A stretch of DNA of 64,000 bases. It comes from Nelumbo lutea. Lineage: Eukaryota; Streptophyta; Magnoliopsida; Proteales; Nelumbonaceae. The notes under the pieces were generated by a model, which saw nothing but the letters and a program-made list of their open reading frames with translations, was not told the DNA's origin and did not search any database. Below, in pieces: positions 33,285 through 45,227 of this stretch. The position numbers and the translations under genes are program-made. The stretch's first letter is position 1; every line of letters begins with the position of its first letter. The stretch is from positions 26,982,193 to 27,046,192 of the forward strand of contig JAKGHH010000005.1 in the NCBI GenBank assembly GCA_022828595.1, written 5' to 3'.

Positions 33285-35973
33285 ATGCGAGACGCTTTGG
33301 TAGTAAATGGCCGTAGTATGAAGTTTATCTGCAAATATCACTTTGGATTGTCCGATCTCTGCGTTTTCTTCAGAGCACCCTGGAACTGGTACACCACATT
33401 GCTTCAGACCCAGGACATCCCAACCGAATATACACAAGAGTTTTATCTGGGTATCTCATTAGACCCTAAAACTTATACGAATCTCCTTCAGTCATGCACC
33501 AGAGATGGGTCTCTGATCCATGGGAAGCTCATACACGCTCATATGATTAAGACCTCTTTCAAACCATGCCTGTTTTTGGAAAATGTTCTGTTAAACATGT
33601 ATTGTAAGTGTGGGGAAATGGACATGGCCCAAGTCTTGTTCGATAGAATGCCGAAGCGAGATATTGTTTCATGGAATTCTCTTGTTTCTGGGTATTCCCA
33701 GATGGGTTTTTATGTTAAAGGTATGAATACATTTAAGGAAGCTAGAATAGCTTGTACTAGACTAGATAAATTTACTTATGCCAGTGCTTTGAACGTGTGT
33801 GCTCGAATGGGCGATCTGAAGTTGGGTAAATTGATTCACGGCTTGATTATTGTTAGTGGTTTTGGTTTGCAAGTCTTCTTGACTAATTCGCTTATTGACA
33901 TGTACTCAAAGTGTGGTTCTGTCGACCAAGCAAGGTTTTTATTCGACAATACTGATAAGTTGGATGAGGTTTCCTGGAATTCATTAATTGCGGGTTATGT
34001 TCGGGCTGGTTTTAATAAGGAAATGTTGAGAGTTCTTGTTCAGATGCATCAAACTGGACTACAGTTGAATAGTTATGCTTTGGGTAGCGTCCTAAAGGCA
34101 TGCTGCTCAAGTTTTGACGGTTCCATAGAATTAGGGGAAATGCTTCACTGCTGTGTGGTAAAACTTGGTTTAGATACTGATGTTGTCGTTGCAACCGCAT
34201 TACTTGATATGTATGCAAGGATTGGGGATTTGAACAGCGCAATCCTGATATTCAGCCTTATTTCCCGGCGGAATGTTGTCATGTTCAATGCCATGATTGC
34301 CGGGTTTTTCCGTTCAGAGGCTGAAATCTCTAATGAATTTGCAGAGGAGGCCCTAAATTTGTTCTCTGAGATGCGTAAAAGAGGAATGGAACCTTCAAAG
34401 TTTACATTCTCAAGCATACTCAAAGCTTGCAATGCTCTTAAAGCTTTTGACTATGGAACGCAAATTCATGCTCAGATATTCAAGAACTGTCTACAATTTG
34501 ACGAATTCATTGGGACTGCACTTATTGACTTGTACTCGATGTCAGGGACAGTTGAAGAAGCATTGAAATGTTTTCATTCAATCCCTAAACTAGATGTCGT
34601 ATTATGGACATCAATGATTGGTGCCTGTGTTAATAATGGTCAATTTGAACATGCATTGGATCTATTTAATGAATTACTGGCATCCGGAGGAAAACCAGAT
34701 GAATTCACAATATCAAGTGTGTTGAGTGCTTCTGCAAATTTGGCTGCAGCAAGATCTGGTGAGCAAATCCAGGGATATGCGATAAAAACTGGAATTGGAC
34801 AGTTCACAGTTGTCAGAAATTCACAGATATGTGTGTATGCAAAGTCAGGGGACATAGATGCTGCTAGTCTGACATTCAATGAAACAGAAAACCGTGATGT
34901 TGTCTCCTGGTCTGTGATGATCTCCAGCCATGCCCAACATGGTTGTGCAAAAGAGGCTCTTAACCTCTTTGAGGTGATGAAAGGTTCTGGCATTGCACCG
35001 AATCACATTACATTCCTTGCAGTTCTAACTGCCTGTAGTCATAGTGGGCTTGTGGGTGAAGGACTCTGGTATAATTTTGGAATATGCAATGCTGTAATAT
35101 TTTACAATGTGCAGGGTAGGATGTCTTTGCCTATCCTGCACTGCTTTTGGAATCCATATTTAAATTCTTTGCCTGAGTTCAGCTTAACTTACTGAAAATC
35201 ATTATACTGATGAATGCAGGCACTTTGAGAGCATGAAAAGAGATTATGGAATGGATCCAAATGTAAAGCACTGTGCATGCATTGTAGACCTCCTTGGTCG
35301 TGCTGGAAAACTAGCAGAAGCGGAGAACTTCATTTTGAACTCAGGCTTCAAGGATGACCCAGTAATGTGGCGAGCTTTGTTGGGTGCTTGTTGTCTTCAT
35401 AGAGACACTGTCATTGGGACACGTGTTGCAGAGCAGGTCATTGAGCTTGAACCTCAGGCAGCTGCATCTTATGTACTGCTCTATAACTTATACTTGGATG
35501 TGGGCTTGCAGTCAGATGCCATGGAAGTAAGAGAATTGATGAAAAGTCGAGGTATTAAGAAGGAACCTGGTTTAAGTTGGATTGAGATTGGGACAATTGT
35601 TCATTCTTTTGTGGCAGGTGATAGGTCCCATCCCAAATGTCAAATAATATATGTAAAGTTGGAAGAAATGTTGGAGAAGATCAAGAAATTAGGTTATGTT
35701 AATCCTATATCTGTCTTAGATACCTCTGAGAAAGATCCTAAGGACAACCTAGTGGTGAATTACCATAGTGAGAAGTTAGCTGTAGCCCTTGGAATGATTA
35801 GCCTGCCCAAGCCGGCTCCTATAAGAGTAATGAAGAACTTGAGAGTCTGCCAAGATTGCCATAAAACAATGAAGTTTTTCTCAAAGACAGAAGAGAGAGA
35901 GATCATTCTCAGAGATCCAATAAGATTTCATCACTTTAGAGAAGGTTCCTGTTCTTGTGGTGACTATTGGTAA
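33285..35973 (+). CDS. OTP72: DYW-type PPR protein, OTP72/At3g13880-like
   Basis: PPR proteins of this class bind organelle RNA and direct C-to-U editing. Two exons (33285-35068 and 35220-35973) encode 845 residues. A long PLS repeat array (from about KTYTNLLQSC; typical blocks NMYCKCG, DMYSKCGSVDQA, LVSGYSQMGF) is followed by E/E+ motifs, a PG box (EPGLSWIEIG, 710-719) and a full DYW deaminase domain: HSE 777-779, Cys805-x2-Cys808, HH 832-833, CSCGDYW at the end. From memory, the repeats match Arabidopsis At3g13880 (OTP72, a mitochondrial rpl16 editing factor), which as I recall lacks the DYW domain. The start is chosen at 33285 (A at -3); 33318 is an alternative, and the in-frame ATG at 33120 lies in transposon sequence. 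There are no disabling changes. Confidence 0.9.
35069..35219 (+). other. Intron of PPR gene
   Basis: This 151-bp phase-2 intron has GT at 35069 and AG at 35218-35219. Splicing joins GLVGEGL to HFESMKRDYG through a TGG codon, giving uninterrupted PPR homology. If retained, the frame reads to a stop at 35195 and yields a truncated protein without E and DYW parts. Confidence 0.85.
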
Positions 35974-36973
35974 TAAATTTGAATTTTGAAGACAGATGAT
36001 ACCTCTTAGATTATTGACCACAGAGTTTTGCATTGTTGCTATTGCTCATGATTCATGAACACATAGAACTTCCCATTGGAAAGTCGTGTGCACGAGTTTC
36101 ATTCTGTTTGAGTATTTGAGAAATGAGAACCACATACTGATAACATTATCTAATAGATCTCTACCAACAATGAAATCATCCTGAAGCATCTGGGGACCCC
36201 TTGCTATCATGGAGAATCAGTTCAGGTATTCTTATTAATGATGTAGTCTTTTTTGTTCTAACATAAGGTTTTTTCTTCTCATTTTTCTTTACCATCCTTC
36301 ATCTCAACACAGAACTAGGATTTGTTGGTTTTTTTTCCTCTTCTTTTTTGTATTTGTTGATTATTTTGGTTATTTCTTTTATTTAGTTTCATTCTCTATC
36401 TTGAAAAAAGCATCATAAAAAAGGATCAGGTTTTACAATAATCATTTTTTTTTTGTGTACACACTTAGTTGTTGTAGCTTTCCAATGCTATGGAATAATA
36501 AGTAACTGTATTAATCTTCTCTAAGTTGAACATTTCACACTTCAGTGGATGGTATGACTTATTACTTCTCATCCTAATACACACAAACACACACATCATG
36601 TGCACTACTTTTTCAGTTAAGTTTTGGTTGAAAAAAAGAAAAAGAGTTTTGTTGGGCGTTTGGGTTTTGGATTGGTTAGTTGCTCACTATTTAGTTCATG
36701 CTTAGATCTGTCAATGATACCTGAAAATCTGTGGCCTGATCCGACTTTGATCCAATTATCTCAGATTCAGTTGATGTGCTTATGTAATCAGATCAGATTT
36801 GGATTTTTCCATCCGCATCTGATTAAAAATTGGATCGGATTTGGATTTGACTCCATCCAATCTGATTAAAATCCGAATCCAATTATATTATAATATTTAT
36901 TGATCTTAATATATTAATCTTATATAATTATATTTAAATTTATAAAAATATATTTTACATATTATACTATATA

Positions 36974-37008
<35 letters not shown>

Positions 37009-37257
37009 ATTCAACATATAAAAGTTGAAAAGTAATTAACTTTTTAACTTTTGTATTTTAAAAAATTAAAGTGAAGTTGGATCAAGTCCGAATCAGATCC
37101 GAGTCCATTAAGATTCTAATTTGAATATGAGGTCTTCAAATCCAATTGGATTTTGGATTGGATTTGGTTGCAAGTTTTCAATATTTAGATCGGATTCGGA
37201 TTTTGGGAGAACCTTGTTGTAGGACTCCCATGCTCCCACTTCCTTTTGGGTTGAGGG
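35974..37257. other. PPR 3' flank and dispersed repeat
   Basis: The first few hundred bases probably include the PPR 3' UTR; no convincing poly(A) signal was chosen. 36690-37230 is filled with GGATTTGGATT/AATCCGAATCC motifs on both strands, as in hAT-like non-autonomous elements. An (AT)n microsatellite lies at about 36977-37005. Confidence 0.5.
36977..37005. repeat. (AT)n microsatellite
   Basis: About 14 AT units lie within the repeat-rich PPR 3' flank. Confidence 0.95.
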
Positions 37258-39857
37258 GACCAGTATAGCTGTTCATCTTATTGATTTGATCCTTTTCTCA
37301 ATTCTTGGAAATACCTCTTCATTCTAAAGGTTGTTTCGTCGGCCACCAAATATTTCTTCTTTTCATGTTTTTGGGTGTTTGTGCTTTGTCCACCTTCCTC
37401 CCCATGAATGGACTAAGCTCACTCCTCAATCTACCGTGTGTGCCTTTGTGGGATTAGCCCTGACCATAAAGGATTTCTCTGCTATGATCCGCAAGCTCGT
37501 CAAACTAGGATATCTAGAAATGTATTTTTTTTTGAAAACATCTCATTTTTTAGTCATGTTGCTAATCGTCCTACTCCCTCTTTCTCGATTTTGTGCTCCT
37601 TTGACACTACAAGCTCTTTGGACTCCACATCAAGTCTTGCTCCATCTCTCATTTAGTATGTCAGAAGGCAATTAGTTGCTCAAGAACTTGTAGCTGTGGC
37701 TCAACCACTACTGGTACAAGGTCCCTCCTCTAACACTGTAAGTTCTCTTCCTACCTCTTCTTCTATTGCCTTACCCTCTTCTCCACCACTATTGCGTCGT
37801 TCTACTCACGTTTCTAAGCCTCCTAACCATTATGGTTTTTCTCCACCCCATAGCTCATTTTCTACTGTTTTGTCATCTATAGAGATTCCTAAGACTTATC
37901 AGCAAGCTATGGCTGTCCCGCATTGGAAAGAAACTATGAATGCTGAAATTCGAGCTCTCTTGGAAAATAATACTTGGGATTTGGTTCTTGCTCCTCTTGA
38001 TGCTTCTATCATTGGTAGCAGATGGGTTTACTCTGTAAAATTGAACTCTAATAGCAGCCTTGGTAAAGGCTTGTTTGGTGGCCCAAGGATATAAACAGGA
38101 GTATGGCATTGATTATGAGGAAACATTTGCTCTTGTTGTCAAGATGACCACAGTTCGCATTGTGCTTGCCATCTCAGTTGCCAAACAATGGTATATTCAT
38201 CAAATGGATGTCAAGAATGCTTTTCTACATGCACATATGGAGACAGTGTTTATGAAATCCCTTCTGGGATATTGTGATCATTCTACCATGGTCCATCGTC
38301 TGAAGAGATCTCTATATGGACTTAAACAAGCCCTTAGAGCTAGGGGTGATCATGAAAAATTGAAAAACCGAACTAAGTTAATGAGACCAAATTGAAAATT
38401 CCAGTTAACCAAACCGATCGGTTCGATATTTTCGAAAAACCGAAGGTACTGGTTCGGTTTCAGTAAACCAATATAAAAACCGTTGGTTAACTGAACTGAC
38501 CGGTACACATATATTTATATATATTATATATATTTATGTACATTAAAATATTTTCATACATTTTATATTATTTATATATTATAAATATATATTTATAATA
38601 TAATGTATTATTTATTATTTATAATATAATATTTTATATGTATTTCTAGTTTTTATAATATAATATTTATTATAATATTATGAAAATAAAAAACCAAAAA
38701 ATCGATGAGCCAAACTGACGATTAATCAAACCGATCAACTGGTTAATCGATCGACTTTGGTTCGGTTTTAGTTGTTGGTTTTCCAAAAAACTTGTATTAC
38801 TGGTTCAGTTTAGAGAAAAGGCCCATGGTTTGGTTAACCAAGCTGTGAGCACCCCTATATAGAGATTGGTTTGAGTCTTATTTGATCTTTATCCTCACTC
38901 GGCCATAGGGTGTTACTCTTTTGCTTCTATCGTTATTACTGGAGATGATCTTGAGATATTAGCCATGTGAAGATTCTTCTCAGTAAGACTTTCAAGATGA
39001 AGGATCTTGGTCTTCTTACCTATTTCTTGGGTTTGGAGGTAACTCGTTCTTCTCGGGGTTATTTTGTCAACTAGCAAAAATATGCTACAAATTTAGTCAA
39101 GTTGGCTCATCATACAAATGATAAGCAAGTTGACACGCCTCTTGAGATCAGTCTGAAGTTCTCTAAGGATGATGGTGAACCTCTTACAGATACTACATCA
39201 TATTGGCAGCTTGTGGATAGCCTTATTTCTCTTACCATGACTTGTCCTAATATCTCCTATGTAGTCCAAGTGGTTAACTAGTTTGTTTCAACTCTTCGAC
39301 AACCACATATGTCCATTGTCCTTTGGATTATTAGATACCTTTGTGGTACTTTGTCTCATGGCTTGTTTTTCTCATCATCTTTTTTGGGCTTATTTGCCTA
39401 TGTAGATGTTGGCGAAGGTCTACAACAGGATGGTGTGTTTTCTTCGGTGGTTCACTTGTTTCCTGGAAGTGCAAAAAGCAGCCAACAATATCTAAATCCT
39501 CTACTAAATCAGAGTATCGTGCTATGTCATCTATTTGTAGTGAGATTGTAAGGTTGGAAGCTCTTCTTCAGGACCTACATATTCTGGCCTCTCATCCAGT
39601 TCTTATCCATGTTGATGATGTTAGTGCAATCAAGATTTCCTCAAATCCCATGTTCCATAAATGTACAAAGCACATTGAAGTTGATTGCCATTTTATTCAA
39701 GATCAGTTTCTTGCAGGCCACATTTCCCTTCCACATATCTCTTCTGGACTCCAACTTGCTGACATCTTCACCAAAGCTATGAATCGTGCACAACACAAAT
39801 TTCTTGCTGATAAAGTGATGTTTCTCTCTTGGCATCAGTTTGAGGGGGGAGGGGGGT
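37258..39857 (+). pseudogene. Copia pol remnant
   Basis: The C-terminal integrase (SSFHVFGCLCFVHLPPHEW, CAFVGISPDHKGFLCYDP), reverse transcriptase (WKETMNAEIRALLENNTWDL, GSRWVYSVKLNS, CLVAQGYKQEYGIDYEETF, MDVKNAFLHAHMETVFM, SLYGLKQALRA) and RNase H (CKKQPTISKSSTKSEYRAM, HIEVDCHFI, LQLADIFTKAM) are present in order but broken by frameshifts and stops. RT is interrupted by an hAT-like element (38341-38857). A G-rich polypurine tract sits at 39842-39856. No 5' LTR was found. Confidence 0.9.
38341..38857. mobile_element. hAT-like element inside Copia RT
   Basis: The 517-bp insertion starts TAGGGGTGATCATG and ends TGTGAGCACCCCTA, with internal AACCGGTT-like motifs on both strands (AACCGAACT, CGGTTCGG, GGTTAACC). 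The flanks CTTAGAGC (38333-38340) and TATAGAGA (38858-38865) match at 5 of 8 bases, compatible with a worn 8-bp hAT duplication. RT homology (LKQALRA, then WFE) resumes directly after it. Confidence 0.75.
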
Positions 39858-40183
39858 TGTGAGAAGAGCTGATTTCATGTTTTTCCTATTTGAGAGTACC
39901 CTTTCATGTTTTTCCTATGGGTCAAGAGGTGTACTAATTCTTTTGTAGATGCACCGACCAAACAAGGGGTGGGAAGAAATCATTTGTTTTGGACTTACCT
40001 ATGTTTTTATACTTTTTGGAGGAGTTAAGAGAGTTTCTCTCTCCCTTGCCTTTGTACCTATCTCTCTTTTTCTATTACTGATAAGACAAAAGGTATCAAT
40101 CGGTTGATTGGGGCAGATTTGCCAACCTCTTCCAAATGGTGGTTTAGGCATAAGAAAAGTCAAAAGATTCAATTTGTCTCACA
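39858..40183 (+). repeat. Probable 3' LTR of the Copia remnant
   Basis: It begins TGTGAGAAG directly after the polypurine tract, and a matching inverted end TCTCACA occurs at 40177-40183. The end is uncertain, because TGTGAGA with its neighbours also appears in a related LINE-like tail at 47662-47672. No target duplication could be checked without the 5' LTR. Confidence 0.5.
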
Positions 40184-42261
40184 ATAGTCAGCCCAATAGA
40201 ATCTCTAATTTGGATTTTCTTTTTATTGTTTGAAGAATGTAAAGTAATATTGTATTAATATATTAAAAGTATTGATGGACAATGAGAAATCTGTACAGCC
40301 ACAAGTATTCAAGTATCCTTAAAAAAGTTTACCAAAACGGAATAAGAAAAATCATTCTCCTTAATGTGAGCTCTGAATGATAACCACTGCCTTGGTACAT
40401 AATGTTAACAGTGAGAGATGTCATTAGCCAGGGAAGATTTAGCTTCATGATATGCCTACTACGAGGATGGAGGAAGGAGCTAGTGAGGGCTTCAAACCAT
40501 TTGGCAGATGGAGGAAGGCAATGAGAGTGGAAGCCAAAAACTTTTTGTTTGAAGAGCTGAAGGTGAGAAACCAGGTCAGCTTGAAGGTGCGAGAAGAGAA
40601 GAAAGCAATGATCTATCTTCAGTTTGTTTCTGCAGCTTGGCTAAAAGGATTCCTAGACATGGCAATGGTCTCAAAGAAATACACAACTGGAGTAATACCC
40701 TGAAGATTAATGCAAAGCTATTCAAAGTGGAGTTATGTTTTCACTCCTAAGGCTGGTTTATTATGCTAACTGAATGGTTTGGGCAAGGAAGAAAGCGGCT
40801 AGTATGTATCTCAATGGGATAATAGAGCATAGACTGGGCATCCTTCACAACAGAGGTGCTACAAGAGTTCCTATGTAGAGGAGCCGATGGAGATAAGCTC
40901 TCTCAGGTGGTGCAAACGAAAAGGCCAAATCCTCCAGAGGAAAAATGTTATGGGGAAGGGGTTGGTGCTAAGCAAAACTTGCTGGAATGGCATAAAAGTT
41001 TGTGGTAATATGCAAATAAAAAGTCAATAAACTGGAAAAAAGTTGCAAAAGACATTAAAAGAAGGCTTGCCCTGAAGGTGCATTGAATCTAGTCCCATTC
41101 TAGGAAGGTAAAGCCCTTCTAGAAGTAGGAAGTCTAAAGGAGGAGTACCAGCTCTTTCAATACAATCAACAAAGGGTTTGGTGATCATTGGACAAGGGAA
41201 CCTTAGTGCAAATGAGATCAAACTAGAAGAAATCCCTCGGGTGAAGGTGTTAGACTTCCATCTCATGTCTGGTCATTTGATATATTCAAGAACATAGCTG
41301 ACAGGTGCTGAGGAACCCTTAAGGAGCTAGATACTTTGGATTTGAGTGTGGCGACCTGTACTTTGGAGGGAGCCAAGCTTGAAGATTAATGAATTTGGTT
41401 ATTCAAGAAGCACCCTACAAGATTTGGATACTATTGTCGTTGGAAGCCCAGTTGTCTAATGATTTGCTGAAGGTAGGAGAAGATGCTGAAGTGGCAGAAC
41501 TGACGACACATTGCACTTCGGCACAGGTTGTAGAAAGGATTTTAAATTTCAGGAGGGAAACCCAATTGTTCCTTCCAGTGAAAGAAAGGTTACAGGTTAC
41601 TAATTCTTTGCACAAGTCTTGACCGTCCATTTAGTTAGAAGGACTAAGGATAAGTCCTTTGCTAAGCTTTGACTAGCATCAATAATGAAACTCCCAAGAA
41701 ATTTGAAAAGGCACCAAATGCCAAACCACAGTCAGTTTAGCTGACCCAAATTCTAAGTCACGTGATCATTTAAAAGCACAAGTGCCAGGGCCATGCTGAA
41801 CCGAGCGTTAGGGGATGGAAATAACACTCTATTATCTCTTTTTTCGACTCTAAGGCTGCATTTATTTGCGGGACAAATATGAATATGAATAGGTGTAATT
41901 AAACACTCGGTTTGGTTTTGTTAGCGTTTGGATGGAGTGTAGTTAAATGTTGAAAATTGATGAAAAACTCCAATTATGTCGAGTTTTACATGTAAATACA
42001 ACTTCAATAAGAACGATGTAAATATTTACATGATAGTCCACTTTACATTTTCAATGGTCCATAGCTTTAAACCGATCAGTGTATGGTGTAAGTACCAGGG
42101 CCATGCCGAGCCTATGGATTGAACTTAATTTTGTTTGAAGACGCTTCCCTTTGACCTGGTGGAGGGCTCATCTGTAGCTGAAAGAGAAGGGGTACAATTT
42201 CCAACAGAGGCAATGGATCAAGGTGTCCATACGTGGAATCTGGGTTTCAATGCTGATCCTC
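40184..42261. other. LINE-like and unassigned debris
   Basis: 40184-40335 is the inverse of the 3' tail sequence at 47550-47670, so it is probably an antisense LINE 3' end. An 83-codon plus ORF at 40452-40703 (AMRVEAKNFLFEELKVRNQV) loosely resembles LINE ORF1 RNA-binding regions; this is tentative. ORFs at 41024-41266 (minus) and 41389-41622 (plus) are not recognised. From 41850 the sequence is an unassigned AT-rich repeat. Confidence 0.35.
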
Positions 42262-42389
42262 TGATACGGGGAGGGATAATTGCCTCACTTCGAGCGTGAG
42301 GTAGGCTCCAGGATACGGAAGGGAAAGGAATTGGTTAACTTTTGTTAGCGATCAACCACGCTCGTGAGTGCCACTCCTTCCATGGGTTG

Positions 42390-42560
42390 AATACTCTTAT
42401 AACACTTAGCTCCACTCCTCAGTCGAAATGACACCCTACCAGGCCTTCTATGGTCGACTTACTCCAGACTTAATTGATCATGTCTCCGACACCACCTCAA
42501 TCGCATCGTTGGATGCACGATTAGCTCAGCGCACAACAATTATGCATCAGCTCAAGGACT
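42390..42560 (+). pseudogene. Gypsy integrase C-terminal fragment, inverted
   Basis: In the plus strand YNTLITLSSTPQ-like sequence leads to MTPYQAFYGRLTPDL and LDARLAQRTTIMHQLKDW (with frame changes). This is the usual C-terminal end of gypsy integrase cores. Its strand is opposite to gag, protease and RT of the same element. Confidence 0.7.
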
Positions 42561-42775
42561 GGTGAGGAGAAGGCACTGGTACTGTGGCGGATGAGTTGGG
42601 CTCTAAACATTTCCTTCACCTGGCGCTCGATTTCTTCTTTTTGGAATTGGGGGTAGCGGTAAGGGCAAACGTTGACAGGGGTGGATTGTGGTATTAGGGA
42701 GATTCGGTGCTCAATTGGGCGATGGGATGGTAGTTGGGTTGTTGAGTCAAAAATATGGGAGAATTTAAGGATCAA
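42521..42775 (-). pseudogene. Gypsy RT N-terminal fragment
   Basis: The minus strand reads TTQLPSHRPIEHRISLIPQS, VCPYRYPQFQKEEIERQVKE and STSAFSSPV, the conserved entry into gypsy RT. It is truncated before the catalytic part. Confidence 0.85.
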
Positions 42776-42964
42776 GGCTCAGAGGTCTGGTGGGGTGTCT
42801 GTGGGAATTTGGTCTGAAAGGGAGGAGGGTGGAAAAATGGAGAGCTTGTGTTGTGCCTTGATACAGTAGAAGGCAGCTGCTGCGTTGGTTGAAACCAATC
42901 GACGGAGCTGATTGTGAGAATTCAAGGTGGGAGTAGAAGGAGAAGTGATGCCATGTAGTTTGAT

Positions 42965-43585
42965 CTAGTTCCCTAGGAGATGGAAGGACATGGTGAGGGC
43001 CTTATGGTCCATTGTAACGGGGCCAAGAGTTTCTAACAATTGGATTTTGAGGACAGCATCGGAACCAGAGATGGGAAGTAAATGGAATTCGACTGAGAAT
43101 TGAAATTGTTGAATCGTCAAGGAAATCAATGAGCATTTTCCAGCACAGGTAAGATGATCATCGATTCCTACTGTAACTGATGAAAATCCAGATGGTTTGA
43201 TTGGTAAGTGGAGGAAGGAAGCAACTCGGGGATAGAGGAAATTATGGGTGTTACCCATATCTACTAAGATGGAAATTGGGTAATCGTTGATGGTACCTTG
43301 TAGGTGAAAGGTGCGTGGGGAATCACTGCCACATAGCGCATTGAGGGAAAATTTGGGGAGAGGTGAATCTAGATGAACCAGAGGGGAAGTATCAAAGGAA
43401 TCAGGGTCTGGAGGTTCGGTTTCATCATCTGGGAGAATAAGGAGTTGCGGTGACTTACAACGGTGTCCTGAGCGGTATTTCTCGTCGTAATTGAAGCACA
43501 ATCCTTGTGCGCAATGGGCTGCTCTGTTGGGGTAAGACGACAGATATGTTGGGGAAGCTTCGGAGGTGGAAGAGGTCAACAACAA
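42965..43585 (-). pseudogene. Gypsy gag zinc knuckle and protease
   Basis: The knuckle reads C-x2-Y-x9-C instead of C-x2-C (CFNYDEKYRSGHRC), and the protease site is LVDMGNTHNF, close to the usual V-D-x-G-S-T-H-N-F. A stop near 42968 and surrounding breaks make it non-functional. Confidence 0.8.
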
Positions 43586-43770
43586 TGGTTTGTGGGAAGG
43601 TGGTGGGGAAGGTTTGGTCAGAGTAGAGTTGGTGGAAGGGAGTAGAGCTATGGATGGTGACGGTGGAAAATTCGGCAGTGGTTGAAGGAGGGTGGGTTGG
43701 AGGTGGACAATGCTGAAGCTTATCTTCGATCAGCTTTGCAATGCAATAGCTGATGAGATTGAGGCAGGCT

Positions 43771-44272
43771 TCATGACAGCTCTCTCTGAATCTCTGGTTT
43801 AAGACCCAAGAGGAAACAATTCAAAATGGTTGTAGCAGGCAACCCGTCGATCCTATTGGAGATGGTCTCAAATTGAGACTGGTATTCAGAGATGGTAGAG
43901 GTTTGGGTGAGCTTGAACAAGGAGGCTTCGTGGTTGACGAAGGAGGATGGACCAAATCTTTCTTTGATGGCTATTGTGAGGTTCTTCCAGGTAGAGAGCT
44001 GCCAATTCCTATGTATCCATTGGAACCAACTCAAAGCCTGACCGGTCATGTAAAAGGATGCTCATCAGGAGTATGATGGAAGTAGACATATCGTTCGGCT
44101 TGGAAGATCCAATTGTGGGGATTAGAGCTGTCAAAATGGCAAATCTCACAACGGAGGGGGTGGATGGTAATGGCTGAAGAAGGGGTAGAAAGTTTGGAGA
44201 CGATGATGATGGCGGGTTGATGGCGATACTGGTTTTATCGGAATGGGGAAGACGCAACAGAAGCTCATTCAA
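43771..44272 (-). pseudogene. Gypsy gag fragment
   Basis: Minus-strand blocks ALSWFQWIHRN, IKERFGPSSF, LFKLTQTSTISEYQSQFETI and LPATTILNCFLLGLKPEIQR form a retrotransposon gag domain. A frameshift lies near 44040. Confidence 0.85.
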
Positions 44273-44561
44273 GGTAGCTTGGATTATTTCGAGTTGGGAT
44301 TTGGTGGAGGTACGAAAGGCTTGTAGCGTGTTTGGACACCAGTAGCGACCTGTTCGGCCATGGCGGAAGGGAGGAACAATGAAAGCACCAGTGATACGAG
44401 GAGGGATAGTTGCCTCACTTCGAGCGTGAGGTAGGCTCTAGGATACGGAAGGGAAAGGAATTGGTTGACTTTTTCTCCCTCTATTCGATTACTACCCAGC
44501 TATTTAAAGATATACAACGGAAAAAGACAGGATTTTTGATGACTCGACAATCTCTCTAACA

Positions 44562-45227
44562 AAATCATGTGCGTGGAAATCAAACCCTGAAAACCTTGTT
44601 GGCTTTTCGGATGGTTCTCTTAGGCCGTTGATCCATGTGATGATGTGCATGGGATCCATGTGAACCAGGCATGCCTTCTTCATGTTGGTCGCTTGTATCA
44701 TCCTCTTAGTAAAGCACAGGAAGAATAATCAACTGATGTGTATTAGGGTTTACTCAACCAGGATGAATTTCTAGCAGACCTTGAACAAAAGAAGGCCTAC
44801 TCCAATTTGAAGAAGGGAGTCTCCAACCCCTGTTCTTTTTCTTTTCTCCAATTAGGGTTTACTTGACAAGGATGAGTTTTCTTCTAACTTTGCATTCCCT
44901 TTTGGTGCAGATCCAGTCAGAGCCTCTCTTGAACATAATGCTTACTATTGTGATGTCACAAGCCCTAGTGTTGAGGTTTTCTAGGTAGTGATATTAAAGA
45001 AGAAAGGGGCTGAATTTTGAACCTAATCCTAGAGAAGCTTTCTGCTTTAGCTAAGATTTTGATAAAATTGGGGCAGGGGACCTAAATTCCCAAACGTAGG
45101 ACCCTTGTCAGCAAAAGCATCCCTCTCAGGAAGAAGTGATCCCATTAGTTCTAGAAGAAAGAATTGAAGAAAAATGAACTAGAGTAGAGGAAAAAAAAAG
45201 AGAAAGCAAAGGTTATGCTGCAATCTC
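44562..45227. other. Unassigned spacer
   Basis: No coding sequence, repeat or RNA gene recognised. Confidence 0.4.

Larger units (their letters stand above)
42262..44561 (-). mobile_element. Rearranged Ty3/gypsy element
   Basis: The right LTR of 170 bp (44392-44561; minus strand TGTTAGAGAG...CGTATCA) and an 84-bp left LTR remnant (42262-42345) are in the same orientation. Between them gag, protease and the start of RT are on the minus strand, while an integrase fragment next to the left LTR is on the plus strand. The shared LTR block includes TGCCTCACTTCGAGCGTGAG. Most of RT and all of RNase H are absent. The element is deleted and internally inverted. Confidence 0.8.
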
